NCBI GenBank assembly: GCA_963575745.1
Contig: CAUYUJ010000658.1
Location: 336,001-400,000 of the forward strand
Length of the DNA stretch: 64,000 nucleotides
Source of the DNA: Prorocentrum cordatum
Taxonomy: Eukaryota > Sar > Dinophyceae > Prorocentrales > Prorocentraceae
Reading direction: 5' to 3'
Under the pieces are notes generated by a model, which worked only from the letters and a program-made list of their open reading frames with translations, was not told the origin of the DNA and made no database searches. Position 1 is the stretch's first letter. Every line of letters begins with the position of its first letter. This document shows positions 42,950 through 58,916 of this stretch, in pieces. A program made the translations under genes and the position numbers.

Positions 42950-43690
42950 ATAATGTCGAAAGAAATGCTGAGAACGAATAGTTCTTTAGCCCAACTCGAG
43001 TATCAGACCGACAGGCGGACGCGTCTGATGTCTCCGAATCGATTCCTGTGATTACCCGCCCTGCAGCCTCCCTACAGCCCGAGTTAAGTGCAGAAAGCCG
43101 ACAGCAGCTCTCAAGATGACTGGCAGAATACGAACAGTTTCGCGATTCCGGATCGGGCAGCAGACCAAGTTCAGAGCTCTGGATTCGACAGAGAAACGCG
43201 AATGATGATTCTGAATCGGTTTCTGTAACTATCAGCCCTGTAGCTGTCCTATAGCTCGAGTTAAGTACAGGAAACCGAGAGCGCCTATCAAGATGATTCG
43301 AATAATACGAATATGTTTGCGGACCTGGCTCGGCTAGCAGACCGAGTTCAGACCTCTGGTTGGAACAGCCGAACGCGCCTGCTCATTCTGAGTCGATGCG
43401 GCGTGCTTACCAGCTCTGTAGCTGTCCTATATCTCGAGTTGAGTACAGAAAACCGACAGTGCGAATCAAGATGACTCGAATAATACGAATAGGTGTGCGG
43501 ACCTGGCTCGGCTAGCAAACCGAGTTCAGAGCTCTGGGTTCAACAGGCGAACGCGTCTAATCATTCTACATCGATTAGCTGTGCTTACCAGCTCTGTAGC
43601 TGTCCTAGAGCTCGAGTTAAGTACAAAATACCGACAACGCTTATCAAGATGACTCGAAACGGCCGATCCCGCCAGTGTGCTTTTTGGCAG
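42950..43690. repeat. 177-bp satellite, array 3
   Basis: Anchors at 43081, 43258, 43436 and 43614 give spacings of 177, 178 and 178. Confidence 0.85.
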
Positions 43691-43867
43691 TAAAATGTAC
43701 CCGATCGAGTGGCGAGCGGGAATAAGATCAAATATCACGGGAAAAAATACTAGAGCACAAACGAATTGTTGAATTTCGAGAACAAAATTTTCAACCGACC
43801 AACAGTTGTGAAAAGTTCAGTTCTTTTTTTTCGAGCCAACTAGCTCTCCAGCGCACCGGAACTGGCG

Positions 43868-43900
43868 CCGGCGGTGAACCGTCAACCTGGTCACCGCCGG
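43868..43900 (+). repeat. Stem-loop repeat, copy 6
   Basis: CCGGCGGTGA pairs perfectly with TCACCGCCGG: an A-T pair of other copies is replaced by G-C on both sides. Confidence 0.8.
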
Positions 43901-44205
43901 GAACCTCGTAGAGCTTCCAGCACGCGTAGGAGTGCTCAGCATCGAAAGAGAGGGCTTCTGGAAGCATTTCTCCAAAAAGAGAAAACATGATTTTTTTCAT
44001 GTCGATACGAAGATGGTTGCGCCAAGTGTTTTGATAGTAAAAGTGCGCCTAGAGAGCTCATATTAAGACAGAGAGGCCCTCATATTCGTTTACAGGTGCG
44101 AAAAATCTGCTTTCTCAAAATGAATTGTCAAATATCTTTCAAAAATTCGCAAAACCACCCAAAAGTTGTCACATTGTCCGCCTCGGCCGGGTGGGCCAAC
44201 TGGCG
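43901..44205. repeat. 340-bp repeat unit, last copy
   Basis: Shares TTTTTTCATGTCGA, AAGTGTTTTGATAGTAAAAG and CTCAAAATGAATTGTCAAA with earlier units. Confidence 0.75.
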
Positions 44206-44238
44206 CCGGCGGTAAACCGTCAACCTGGTTACCGCCGG
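44206..44238 (+). repeat. Stem-loop repeat, copy 7
   Basis: Perfect CCGGCGGTAA/TTACCGCCGG stem. Confidence 0.8.
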
Positions 44239-44399
44239 GGACCTCGTAGAGCTCCTCGCACCCTCGAGAGTGTTCGGAAAAAAAAGCAGAGAGCTTCAGA
44301 TATGATCTTCTTAGACATTTCAAACAAGGTATTTCCCATGTCCCCATCCGACCCTGAAAGTGTTCGGCGCGAGGTCGAGAAACCGAGTAGCGAAGATGC

Positions 44400-44999
44400 A
44401 TTCACACATACAAGCACACGCACACGCGAGCACAAACGAGCACACACACACACACAACAGACACGCAACACACCTAAAAACACAGACATACAGAGAAACA
44501 TGAAACCACGCGTAGGACAGCATGCGAACACACACACATACACACTCACGCACACACAGACACGCACGCACGCGCGCGTTCACACATAATCATATATATA
44601 TGTGTATATATATATATACATACATACATACATACATACACACAGGCGCACACACCCCTACACACGAGCCGCCCACGCGCGCCTCGCCCCCCGCCCTCTC
44701 CGCCGGCGCTCCGGAGGGTGGAGGCGCTGCGCCATTCCGGGGCCGGCCCTCCCCCCACTCCACCGACTCCGCCCCCGCGGTGCGCCCGAGGCAGGGGAGA
44801 GAGAGAAAGGGGGGGGGGCGCGCGGACCACGGCGCCACCGAGGGCGCGCGCGCGCACACGCACGCGCACGCACGCACACAGAATCACACGAGCACAGACA
44901 CAAACACACATCCACACGCGCGCGCACACTCATCCACGCGCGCCCATTCATGCGCGCGCACCCCACACGCACGCCCATACCCACATACACACACAGACG

Positions 45000-45059
<60 letters not shown>

Positions 45060-45365
45060 TACCAGACACACGCGCACCCACTCATACAAACAGAAACACA
45101 CGCAAACGGAAAAGCACACACACACACACGCACGAACACACAGGCACACGCGCACACACACACGCACACGCACCAGACACACACACACGCACCAGACACA
45201 CGAACGCAATCGCGAACACCCACAGAAAACACGCACTGAGAACAGAGACAGTCACACAAGCAAACGCACACACACTCACGCACAAACGAACACACTTACA
45301 ACCACACCCACGTCACACGAACGAACACTTACAAACACACGCACGAACCCCCCCCCCGACCCCCT
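44400..45365. repeat. CA-rich simple sequence
   Basis: CACACA and CGCACA repeats with a TATATATA/CATACATA stretch at 44590-44640. Two hairpin modules border it. Open Thr/His frames are artefacts. Confidence 0.9.
44704..44790 (-). repeat. Nested-hairpin module, copy 2
   Basis: CGGCGCTCCGGAGGG to GCGGTGCGCCC; the most diverged full-length copy. Confidence 0.85.
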
Positions 45366-45367
45366 CC

Positions 45368-45452
45368 CGGCGCTCCGGAGGGGGGAGGCACCGCCCCATC
45401 TTGGGGCCGGCCCTCCCCCCACTCAAACCACTCCGCCCTCGCGGGGCGCTGG
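45368..45452 (-). repeat. Nested-hairpin module, copy 3
   Basis: CGGCGCTCCGGAGG, GCCCCATCTTGGGGC inner hairpin, then GCGGGGCGCT. Confidence 0.9.
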
Positions 45453-45540
45453 AGGAAGGGGGAGGGGGGGCGCGGGGTTGCGAGCGCCGCGCGCGCACAC
45501 ACACACGCACTGACACACACACGCACACACACGCATACAC

Positions 45541-45757
<217 letters not shown>

Positions 45758-46643
45758 CACACAGGCATACAGACACACAGACACACAGACACACAGACAC
45801 ACAGACACACGGACACACAGACACACAGGCAACCAGACACACAGACACACAGACACACAGACACACAGACACACAGACAGACAGACACACAGACAGACAG
45901 ACAGACACACAGACACACAAACACAGACACCCACAGACACACAGACACACACACAGACACACAGACACACGGACACACGGACACACAGACAACACACACA
46001 CACACAGACAGACAGACACACGGCCATACAGACACAAAAGACACACGGAGACACAGACACACAGACACACAGACACAGGCACACAGACACACAGACACAC
46101 AGACACACAAACACAAAGACACACAGACACACAGACACACGGACACATAGACACACAGACACACAGACACACAGACACACAGAAACACAGACACGTAGAC
46201 ACACAGACACACAGACATACAGACACACAAATACACAGACACACAGGCACACAGACACTCAAGCACACAGACACACAGAGCACCAGATTCACAGACACAC
46301 AGACACACAGACACACAGACACACGGACACACAGACACGCAGACACACAGACACGCAGACACGCAGACACACCAACACACAGACACGCAGACACAAGCAC
46401 ACACAGACACGCAGGCACAAAGGCACACAGGCACACAGACACACAGACACCCAGACAGACAGACACACAGACACACAGACAAACAAATACACAGACACAC
46501 TGACACACTGACACACTGACACACAGACGCACAAAAACACGGACACACAGACACACAGACACATAGACACACAGATACATAGACACACAGACACACTGAC
46601 TGGCAGACAGAGCCCCCCCCCACCCACCCACCACACCCCCTTC

Positions 46644-46730
46644 CGGCGCTCCGGAGGGGGGAGGCACCGCCCCATTTTGGGGCCGGCCCTCCCTCCACTC
46701 CAACCACTCCGCCCTCGCGGAGCACCCGAG
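46644..46730 (-). repeat. Nested-hairpin module, copy 4
   Basis: CGGCGCTCCGG, GCCCCATTTTGGGGC inner hairpin, CGCGGAGCACCC. Preceded by CACCCACCACACCCCCTTC and followed by GGGGCTGCCAGCGCCGCGCG. Confidence 0.95.
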
Positions 46731-48690
46731 AAAGGGGAAGGGCGGGGGGGGGCCAGCACGGGGCTGCCAGCGCCGCGCGCGCACGCACACACACACACAC
46801 ACACACTGACACACACACACACACGCACGCATACACACACAAACGCAAATACACGCGCACAGACACACATACAGACAGACAAACACACAGACGCACAGAA
46901 AGACAACACAGACAGATCCACAGGCAGACAGACACACAGACACACAGACACACAGACAGACAGACACGCAGACACACGGACACACAGACACGCAGACACA
47001 AGGATACACAGACACACAGCCAACCAGTCACACAGACACACAGACATCCAGACACGCAAAAACTCAGACACACAAACACGCGGACACACAAACACACAGC
47101 CATGCAGACACACAGACACGGACACACGGACACAAATGACACACGGACATATAGACACACAAACCCAGACACACAGACACACAGACACACAGAAACACAG
47201 ACACACATACACACAGACACACGGACACACAGACACACAAACACACAGACACACAGGCACACAGACACACGGACACACGGAACACAGACACCAACACACA
47301 GACACACAGACACACCAACACAAAAACACACAGACACACAGACACACAGACACACAGACACACAGACACACAGACACACAGACACACAGACACACAGACA
47401 CACAGACACACGGACACGCGGCCACGCAGACACACAACCACACGGACACACACACGGACACACAGACACGCAAACACACAGACACACAGACACAGAAACA
47501 ACCAGACACACAGATGCACAGACACACAGACACACAGACACACAGACACGCGGACACACTGACAGACTGACACCCAGACACCAAGACACACAGACACACA
47601 GACACATAGACACACAGACACACTGACACACTGACACACTGACACACTGACACACAGAAACACAGACGCACAGCCACACTGACACACGGACACACGGACA
47701 CACAGACACACAGACACATAGGCCGCCAGACACACAGATACACAGACACAAAAACACACGGACACAAAGACAGACAAACACACACACACAGAGGAACAGG
47801 GACACACAGACACACAGACACACAGACACACAGACACAGAGACCCACAGACCCACAGACACACAGACGCACAGACAAGCGGACACTCAGACACACAGACA
47901 CACAGACACACAGAAACACAGACACACAGAAAGACAGAAAGACAGAAACACAGGCACACAGGCACACAGACACACAGACACACAGACACACAGACACACA
48001 GACACACAGACACACAGACACACAGACACGCAGACACACAGACACACAGACATAAAGACACACAAATACAAAGACACACAGACACACAGACACTCAAGCA
48101 CACTGACACACAGATGCACAGACACACAGACACACAGACACTCAGACACACAGACACACAGAAACACAGACACACAGACACACAGGCACACGCATACACG
48201 CACACAGACACACAGACACAAGGACACACCGACACGCAGGCACAAAGGCACACAGGCACACAGACACACACAGACAGACACACAGACACACACAAACGGA
48301 TACACCGATACACTGACACACTGACACACAGACACACAGACGCAAAAAAAGAAACAGACACACAGACACACAGACACACAGACACACAGAAATAGGGACA
48401 CCCAGACACACAGACACACAGACACACAGACACACAGAGACACAGACACATTGACACACTGACACACTGACACACAGAAACAAAGACACGCAGACACACA
48501 GAGACACAAACACACAGACACACAGACTCACAGACACACAGACACACAGACAAGGCAACACAAACACACAGACACACAGGAAGACACGCAGACAGAAACA
48601 CAGGCACACATACAAACAGACACACAGACACACTGACTCACAGACACACAGACACACAGACACACAGACACACAGACACACAGACACACT

Positions 48691-48721
<31 letters not shown>

Positions 48722-49395
48722 TAGACACACAGACACAAAGACCCACAGATACACAAGCACACAGACACACAGACACACGGACACACGGACACACGGACAA
48801 ACTCTCACACAGACAGACAGACATACGGCCATACAGACACAAAAGACACACGGACACACAGACACACAGACACACAGACACAGACACACAGGCACACAGA
48901 CACACAGACACACAGACACACAGACACACAGACACACAGACACACAGACACACGGACACATAGACACACAGACACACAGACACACAGATAAACAGACACA
49001 CAGAAACACAGACACGGAGACACACAGACACACAGCCATACAGACACACAAATACACAGACACACAGACACACAGACACTCAAGCACACAGACACACAGA
49101 CACTCAAGCACACAGACACACAGAAACACAGACACATAGACACACGGACACACAGACACGCAGACACGCGGCTACGAAGGACACACAGACACGCAGGCAC
49201 AAAGGCACACAGGCACACAGACACACAAACACCCAGACAGACAGACACACAGACACACAGACAAACAGATACACAGACACACTGACACACTGACACACAG
49301 ACACACAGACGCACAAAAACACAGACACACTGATACACAGACACACAGACACACAGACAGGCAGACAGAGCCCCCCCACCCACCACACCCCCTTC

Positions 49396-49480
49396 CAGCG
49401 CTCCGGAGGGGGGAGGCGCCGCCCCATTTTGGGGCCGGCCCTCCCTCCACTCCAACCACTCCGCCCTCGCGGAGCGCCCG
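49396..49480 (-). repeat. Nested-hairpin module, copy 5
   Basis: AGCGCTCCGG variant with GGCGCCGCCCC; closing arm GGAGCGCCC. Same subtype as the copy at 54185. Confidence 0.95.
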
Positions 49481-50414
49481 GAAGGGGGGGGGGGGGGGGG
49501 CGGCAGCGCGGGGCTGCCAGCGCCGCGCGCGCACACACTCACACACTGACACGCACACACGCACGCGCACACACACACACACACGCAAATTCACGCGCAC
49601 AAGCAGACAGACAGACACACACACACACACAGACGCACAGAAAGACAGACACACAGACAGATCCACAAACAGAGAGACACACAGACACGCAGACACACAC
49701 ACAAAGACACGCAGACACAAGGATACACAGACACACAGACAACCAGTCACACAGACACACAGAGACCCAGACACGCAGACACTCAGACACACAAACACAC
49801 GAACACACAAACACACAGACATACAAACACACAGACACGAGCACACGGACACAAGGACACAAAAGACACGGGCATACAGACACACAGACAAACAGACACA
49901 GAGACACACAGACACACAGACACACAAGCACACAGACACGAAGACACACAGACACACATACACACAGACACGCGAACTCACAGACACACAGAAACACGGA
50001 CACACAAACACACAAACACTCAGACACACAGACACACGGACACACGAACACACAGACACCAACACACAGACACACAGACACACCAACACAAAAACACACA
50101 GGACACACAGACATTCAGACACACAGACACACAGAGACACATACACACAGACACACAGACACATGGTTACACGGACACGCTGACACACAGACACACAGAC
50201 ACACACACACGGACCCACAGACACGCAGACACACAGACACAGAGACATACAGACACACAAATACAAGGATAAACAGACACCCAGACACACAGACACATAG
50301 ACACATAGACACACAGACACACTGGCACTCTGACACAGTGACACACAGAAACACAGACACACAGACACACTGACACACGGACACACAGACACACAGGCAA
50401 TCAGACATACAGAC

Positions 50415-50449
<35 letters not shown>

Positions 50450-51416
50450 CACAGACACACAGACACACAGGCATACAGACACACAGACACACAGACACAC
50501 AGACACACAGACACACGGACACACAGACACACAGGCAACCAGACACACAGACACACAGACACACAGACACACAGACACACAGACAGACAGACACACAGAC
50601 AGACAGACAGACACACACACAGACACACAAACACAGAGACCACAGACACACATAAACACAGACACACAGACACACGGACACACGGACACACAGACACACA
50701 CACACAGACAGACAGACAGACAGACACACGGCCATACAGACACAAACACACGGACACACAGACACACAGACACACAGACACAGGCACACAGACACACAGA
50801 CACACAGACACACAGGCACACAGACACACGGACACACAGACACACGGACACATAGACACACAGACACACAGACACACAGACACACAGAAACACAGACACG
50901 CAGACACACAGACACACAGACATACAGACACCCAAATACACAAACACACAGACACACAGACACTCAAGCACACAGACACACAGAGCACCAGATTCACAGA
51001 CACACAGACACAAAGACACACAGACACACGGACACACAGACACGCAGACACACAGACACGCAGACACGCAGACACACCAACACACAGACACGCAGACACA
51101 AGGACACACAGACACGCAGGCACAAAGGCACACAGGCACACAGACACACAGACACCCAGACAGACAGACACACAGACACACTGACACACTGACACACTGA
51201 CACACATACGCACAAAAACACAGACACACAGACACACAGAAGCATAGACACACAGACACATAGACACACCACCACACAGAGACACATAGACACACTGACA
51301 CACTGACACACTGACACACATACGCACAAAAACACAGACACACAGACACACAGAAGCATCGGCACGCAGACACACAGACACACAGAGCCCCCCCCTCCAC
51401 CCACCACACCCCCTTC

Positions 51417-51503
51417 CGGCGCTCCGGAGGGGGGAGGCACCGCCCCATTTTGGGGCCGGCCCTCCCTCCACGGACCAACCACTCCGCCCTCGCGGAGCGC
51501 CCG
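51417..51503 (-). repeat. Nested-hairpin module, copy 6
   Basis: Same subtype as the copy at 46644, with a small CACGG change before ACCAACCACTCC. Confidence 0.95.
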
Positions 51504-51626
51504 AGAAAGGGAGAGGCGGGGGGGGGCCAGCGCGGGGCTGCCAGCGCCGCGCGCGCACGCACACACACACACACACTGACACACACACACACGCACGCAC
51601 ACACACACACACGCAAATACACGCGC

Positions 51627-51673
<47 letters not shown>

Positions 51674-54184
51674 CACACACAGACGCACAGAAAGACAACG
51701 CAGACAGATCCACAGGCAGACAGACACACAGACACACAGACAGACGGACACGCAGACACACGGACACGCAGACACGCAGACACCAGGATACACAGACACA
51801 CAGCCAACCAGTCACACAGACACACAGACATCCAGACACGCAGATACTCAGACACACAGACACGCGGACACACAAACACACAGCCATGCAGAAACACAGA
51901 CACGGACACACGGACACAAAAGACACACGGACATACAGACACACAAAACCCAAACACACAGACACACAGACACACAGACACAAAGACACACAGAAACACA
52001 GACACACATACACACAGACACACGGACACACAGACACACAAACACACAGACACACAGGCACACAGACACACGGACACACGGAACACAGACACCAACACAC
52101 AGACACACAGACACACCAACACAAAAACACACAGACACACAGACACACAGACACACAGACACACAGACACACAGACACACAGACACACAGACAAACAGAC
52201 ACACGGACACGCGGTCACGCAGACACACAACCACACGGACACGCACACGGACACACAGACACGCAAACACACAGACACACAGACACAGAAACAACCAGAC
52301 ACACAGATGCACAGACACACAGACACACAGGACACACAGACACGCGGACACACTGACAGACTGACACCCAGACACCAAGACACACAGACACACAGACACA
52401 TAGACACACAAACACACTGACACACTGACACATTGACACACTGACACACAGAAACACAAACACACAGCCACACTGACACACGGACACACGGACACACAGA
52501 CACACAGGCCACCACACACACAGATACACAGACACAAGAACACACGGGCACAAAGACAGGCAGACAAACACACACAGGCACAGGGACACACAGACACACA
52601 GACACACAGACACACAGACACAGAGACCCACAGACCCACAGACACACAGACGCACAGACAAGCGGACGCTCAGGTTCACAGAGGCACAGACACACAGACA
52701 CACAGAAACACAGACACGGAAAAGACAGAAAGACAGAAACACAGGCACACAGGCACACAGACACAAAGACACACAGACACACAGACACACAGACACACAG
52801 ACACACAGACACACAGACACGCAGACACACAGACACACAGACGTACAGACACACAAATACAAAGACACACAGACACACAGACACTCAATCAAGCACACTG
52901 ACACACGCAGCACCAGACACACAGACACACAGACACTCAGACACACAGACACACAGAAACACAAACACACAGACACACAGGCACACGCATACACGCACAC
53001 AGACACACAGACACAAGGACACACAGACACGCAGGCATTAATGCACACAGGCACACAGACAGACAGACATACAGACACACACAAACAAATACACCGACAC
53101 ACTGACACACTGACACACAGACACACAGACGCAAAAAAGAAACAGACACACAGACACACAGACGCACAGACACACAGACACACAGAAACAGGGACACCCA
53201 GACACACAGACACACAGACACGCAGGCACACAGACACACAGAAACACAGACACAATGACACACTGACACACTGACACGCAGAAACACAGACACGCAGACA
53301 CACAGAGACACAAACACACAGACACACAGACTCACAGACACATAGACACACAGACACGGCCACACAAACACACAGACATACAGGAAGACACGCAGACAGA
53401 AACACAGGCACACATACAAACAGACACACAGACACACTGACTCACAGACACACAGACACACAGACACACAGACACACAGACACACAGACGCACACACAGA
53501 CAGACAGACAGACACACATAGACACACAGACACAAAGACCCACAGACACAGAGACACACAGACACACAGACACACGGACACACAGACACACGGACAAACT
53601 CTCACACAGACAGACAGACATACGGCCATAGAGACACACAGACACACGGACAAACAGACACACAGACCCACAGACCCACAGACACACAGACACAGAGACA
53701 CACGGACACATAGACACACAGACACACAGACACACAGACAAACAGACACACAGAAACACAGACACGGAGACACACAGACGCACAGCCATACAGACACACA
53801 AATACACAGACACACAAACACACAGACACTCAAGCACACAGACACACAGACACTCAAGCACACAGACACACAGACACACAGACACATAGACACACGGACA
53901 CACAGACACGCAGACACACAGACACGCGGCCACGCAGACACACCCACACACAGACACGCAGGCACAAGGACACACAGACACGCAGGCACAAAGGCACACA
54001 GGCACACAGACACACAAACACCCAGACAGACAGACACACAGACACACAGACAAACAGATACACAGACACACTGACACACTGACACACAGACACACAGACG
54101 CACACAAACACAGCCACACAGATACACAGACAAACAGACATCTGTCTGCTCAGACAGAGCCCCCCCACCCACCACACCCCCTTC

Positions 54185-54270
54185 CAGCGCTCCGGAGGGG
54201 GGAGGCGCCGCCCCATTTTGGGGCCGGCCCTCCCTCCACTCCAACCACTCCGCCCTCGCGGAGCGCCCGG
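54185..54270 (-). repeat. Nested-hairpin module, copy 7
   Basis: Matches the copy at 49396, including the AGCGCTCCGG start. Confidence 0.95.
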
Positions 54271-56245
54271 AAGGGGGGGGGGGGGCGGCAGCGCGGGGCT
54301 GCCAGCGCCGCGCGCGCACACACTCACACACTGACACGCACACGCACACGCGCACACACACACGCAAATTCACGCGCACAGACAGACAGACGCACACACA
54401 GACGCACAGAAAGACAGACTCACAGACAGATCCACAAACAGACAGACACACAGACACGCAGACACACACACAAAGACACGCAGACACAAGGATGCACAGA
54501 CACACAGACAACCAGTCACACAGACACATAGACACCCAGACACGCAGACACTCAGACACACAGACACACGAACACACAAACACACAGACATACAAACACA
54601 CAGACACGACCACACGGACACACGGACACAAAACACGGACGTACAGACACACAGACAAACAGACACAGAGACACACAGACAGACAGATACACAGACACAC
54701 AGACACACAGACACACAGACACACATACACACAGACACACGAACTCACAGACACACAGAGACACAGCCACACAAACACTCCGACACTCAAACACACAGAC
54801 ACACGGACACACGAACACACAGACACCAGCACACAGACACACGGACACACCAACACAAAAACACACAAGACTCACAGACATTCAGACACACAGACACACA
54901 CACATACACACAGACACACAGACACACAGACACATGGTTACACGGACACGCTGACACACAGACACACAGACACACACACACGGGCCCACAGACACACAGA
55001 CGCACAGACACACAGACACATGGGCACACGGACACGCTGACACACAGACACACGGACACACACACGGACCCACAGAAACGCAGACACACAGACACAGAGA
55101 CATACAGACACACAAATACAAGGATACACAGAAACACAGACACACAGACACACGGACACACTGACAGACGGACACCCAAACACCCAGACACACAGACACA
55201 CAGACACATAGACACACAGGCAACCAGACATACAGATACACAAACACACAGACACACAAACACACAGACACACAGACACACAGACACAGACACGCAAAAA
55301 CTTGGACATTCAGACACACAGACACACAGACACACAGACACACAGACACACAGAAAGACAGAAAGACAGAACACACAAGCACACAGACACACAGACACAG
55401 AGACACACAGACACACAAACACACGGAAGCACAGACACACAGACACACAGACACACAGACACACAGACACACAGAAACACAGACACGCAGACACACAGAC
55501 ACACAGAGATACAGACACACAAATACACAGACACACAAACACACAGACATTCAAGCACACTGACACACGCAGCACCAGACACAGACACGCAGACACTCAG
55601 ACACACAGACACACAGGCACACAGACGCACAGAGACGCAGTCACACGCAGACACGCAAAAACACCAACACACAGACACGCAGACACAAGGACACACAGAC
55701 ACGCAGGCACAAAGGCACACAGGCACACAGACACACAGACAGACAGACACACAGACACACAGACAAACAGATACACAAACACACTGACACACTGACACAC
55801 AGACGCCCAAAAAAAAATACAGACACACAGACACACAGACACACTGTCACACTGAAGACACACAGACAGACAGACACACACAGACACACAGATAAATAGA
55901 CACACAGACACACAGACACTCAGACACACAGAGACACAGACACACTGACACACTGACACACAGAAACACAGGGCACAAAGACACGCCGACACACAGACAC
56001 ACAGACACACGGACGCACGGACACACAGACAAACACGCACAGACAGAAGCACAGACACCAGACACAGACGGCCATACAGAAACAAAAGACACAGGGACAC
56101 ACAGACACACAGACACACAGACACAGACACACAGACACACAGACACACAGACACACAGACATACAGACACGCAGACACACGGACACATAGACACATCGAC
56201 ACAAAGACACACAGACAAACAGACACGCAGAAACACAGACACGCA

Positions 56246-56331
56246 GACGCTCCGGAGGGGGGAGGCACCGCCCCAATTTAGGGCGGGCCCTCCCTCCACT
56301 CCAACCACTCCGCCCTCGCGGAGCGCCCGGG
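56246..56331 (-). repeat. Nested-hairpin module, copy 8
   Basis: The inner hairpin is changed to CCGCCCCAATTTAGGGCGGG but still pairs (CCGCCC with GGGCGG). The usual CACCCACC leader is missing: the satellite joins directly at GACGCTCCGG. Confidence 0.9.
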
Positions 56332-58916
56332 AAAAGGGGGGGGGGGGGCAGCTCGGGGATGCCAGCGCCACGCGCACACACAAACACACACACTGACACA
56401 CACACACACGCGCACACACACACGCAAATACACGCGCACAGACACACAGACAGACACCCACACACACACGCACAGAAAGACAGACACACAGACAGATCCA
56501 CAGACAGACAGACACAGAGACATACTGACATATAGAAACGCAGACACACAGACACAAAGACGCGCAGACACAAGGATACACAGAGACACAGACAACCAGT
56601 CACACAGACACACAGACACCCAGACACGCAGACACTCAGACACACAGACACACAGACACACAAGCACACAGACATACAGACACACAGACACGGACACACG
56701 GACACACGGATACAAAAGACACACGGACATACAGACACACAGACACAGACACACAGACACACAGACACACCGACACACAGACAGACAGACACACACACAC
56801 ATACACACAGACACACGGACACACAGACACACAGACACACAGACACACAGACACACAGACACACAGACACACAGACACACGGACACACGGACACACGGAC
56901 ACACAGACACCAACACACAGACACACAGACACACCAAAACAGAAACACACAGGCACACAGACACACAGACACACAGACACACAGACACACAGACAGACAG
57001 ACACACGGACACACGGACACACGGACATGCAGACACACTGACACACGGACACACACACACACACAGACACACAGACACACAACCACACAGACACCCAGAC
57101 ACACAGACAACCAGACACACAGATACACAGACACACAGGCACACAGACACACGGACACACTGCCAGACTGACACCCAGACACCCAGACACACAGACACAT
57201 AGACACACAGACACACAGACACACTGACACACTGACAAATTGACAAATTGACACACTGGCACACAGAAACACAGACACACAGACACACTGACACACGGAC
57301 CCACAGACACACAAGCAACCAGACACACAGATACACAAACACACAGACACAGGACACAAAGAATGACAGGAAGACTGACACAGAGGCACAGGGACACACA
57401 GACAAACAGACACACAGACACACGGACACACAGACCCACAGACACGCAGACACACAGACACACAGACACACGGACACTCAGGCACACAGACACACGGACA
57501 AACAGACACACAGACAAACAGAAAGACAGAGAGACAGATACACAGACACACAGACACACAGACACACATACACACGGACACACAGACACACAGACACACA
57601 GACACACAGACACACAGACACAGACACACAGACACACAGACACACAGACAAAAAGACACGCATACACGCAGACACACAGACACACAAATACACAGACACA
57701 CAGACACACAGACACTCAAACACACCGACACACACAGCACCAGACACACAGACACACAGACACACAGACACTCAGACACACAGACACACAGACACACAGA
57801 CACACAGACACACAGACACACAGACACACAAGCACACGCAGACACGCAGAAACACCAACACACACAGACACACAGACAAAGGGACACACAGACACGCAGG
57901 CACAAAAGCACACAGGCACACAGACACACAGACAGACAGACACACAGACACGCAGACAAAAAGTTACACGGACACACTGCCACACTGACACACAGACACA
58001 CGGACGCAAAAAAAAAAGACACACAGACACACAGACACACAGACACACAGACACACAGACACACAGACACACAGACACACGGTCACCCAGACACCCAGAC
58101 ACACAGACGCACAGACACACAGACACACAGACACACAGACACACAGAGACACAGACACACTGACACACTGACACACAGAAACACAGACACAGAGACACGC
58201 AGACACACAGACACACTGACACACTGACACACAGACACACAAACACACAGACACACAGCAGCACAGACGCACAGACACACAGAAAGACAGAAAGACAGAA
58301 ACACAGGCACACAGACACACAGACACACAGACACACAGACACACTGACACACAGACACACAGACAGACAAACAGACAGACAGACATACAGAGAGACAGAC
58401 AGACACATAGACACACAGACACACGGACACACGGACACACGGACACACAGACAACCACACACACAGACAGACAGACACACGGCCATACAGACACAAAATA
58501 CACACGGACACTCAGACACACAGTCACAGACACACAGACACACCGACACACAGACACACAGACACACAGACACACAGACACACAGACACACAGACACACA
58601 GACACACAGACACACACACAAACAGACACACAGACACACAGACACACAGACACACAGACACACGGACACACAGACACACAGACACGAAGACACACAGACA
58701 CGCAGACACGCAGACATACAGACACACAAATACACAGACACACAGAGACACAGACACTCAAGCACACAGACACACAGAGCACCAGAGTCACAGACACACA
58801 GACACACAGACACACAAGACACACGGACACACAGACACGCGGACACACAGACACGCAGACACGCAGACACAACAACACACAGACACGCAGACACAAGGAC
58901 ACACAGACACGCAGGC

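Larger units (their letters stand above)
46644..56245. repeat. 4.8-kb tandem duplication within the satellite
   Basis: 46644-51416 and 51417-56245 carry the same landmarks at an offset of about 4.77-4.80 kb: module subtypes (46644/51417 and 49396/54185), a CACAAATGAC/CACAAAAGAC word (47131/51915), AACACAGACACCAACAC (47281/52082), AACAACCAGACACACAG (about 47498/52299) and AACTCTCACACAGACAG (about 48799/53596). Confidence 0.85.

Noticed and set aside
43791-44401. Recurring minus-strand frame with GRPDQKRxCDNF and LTIHFEKADF phrases
   Set aside because: Open only because the 340-bp repeat unit recurs; the frame is not conserved between copies.
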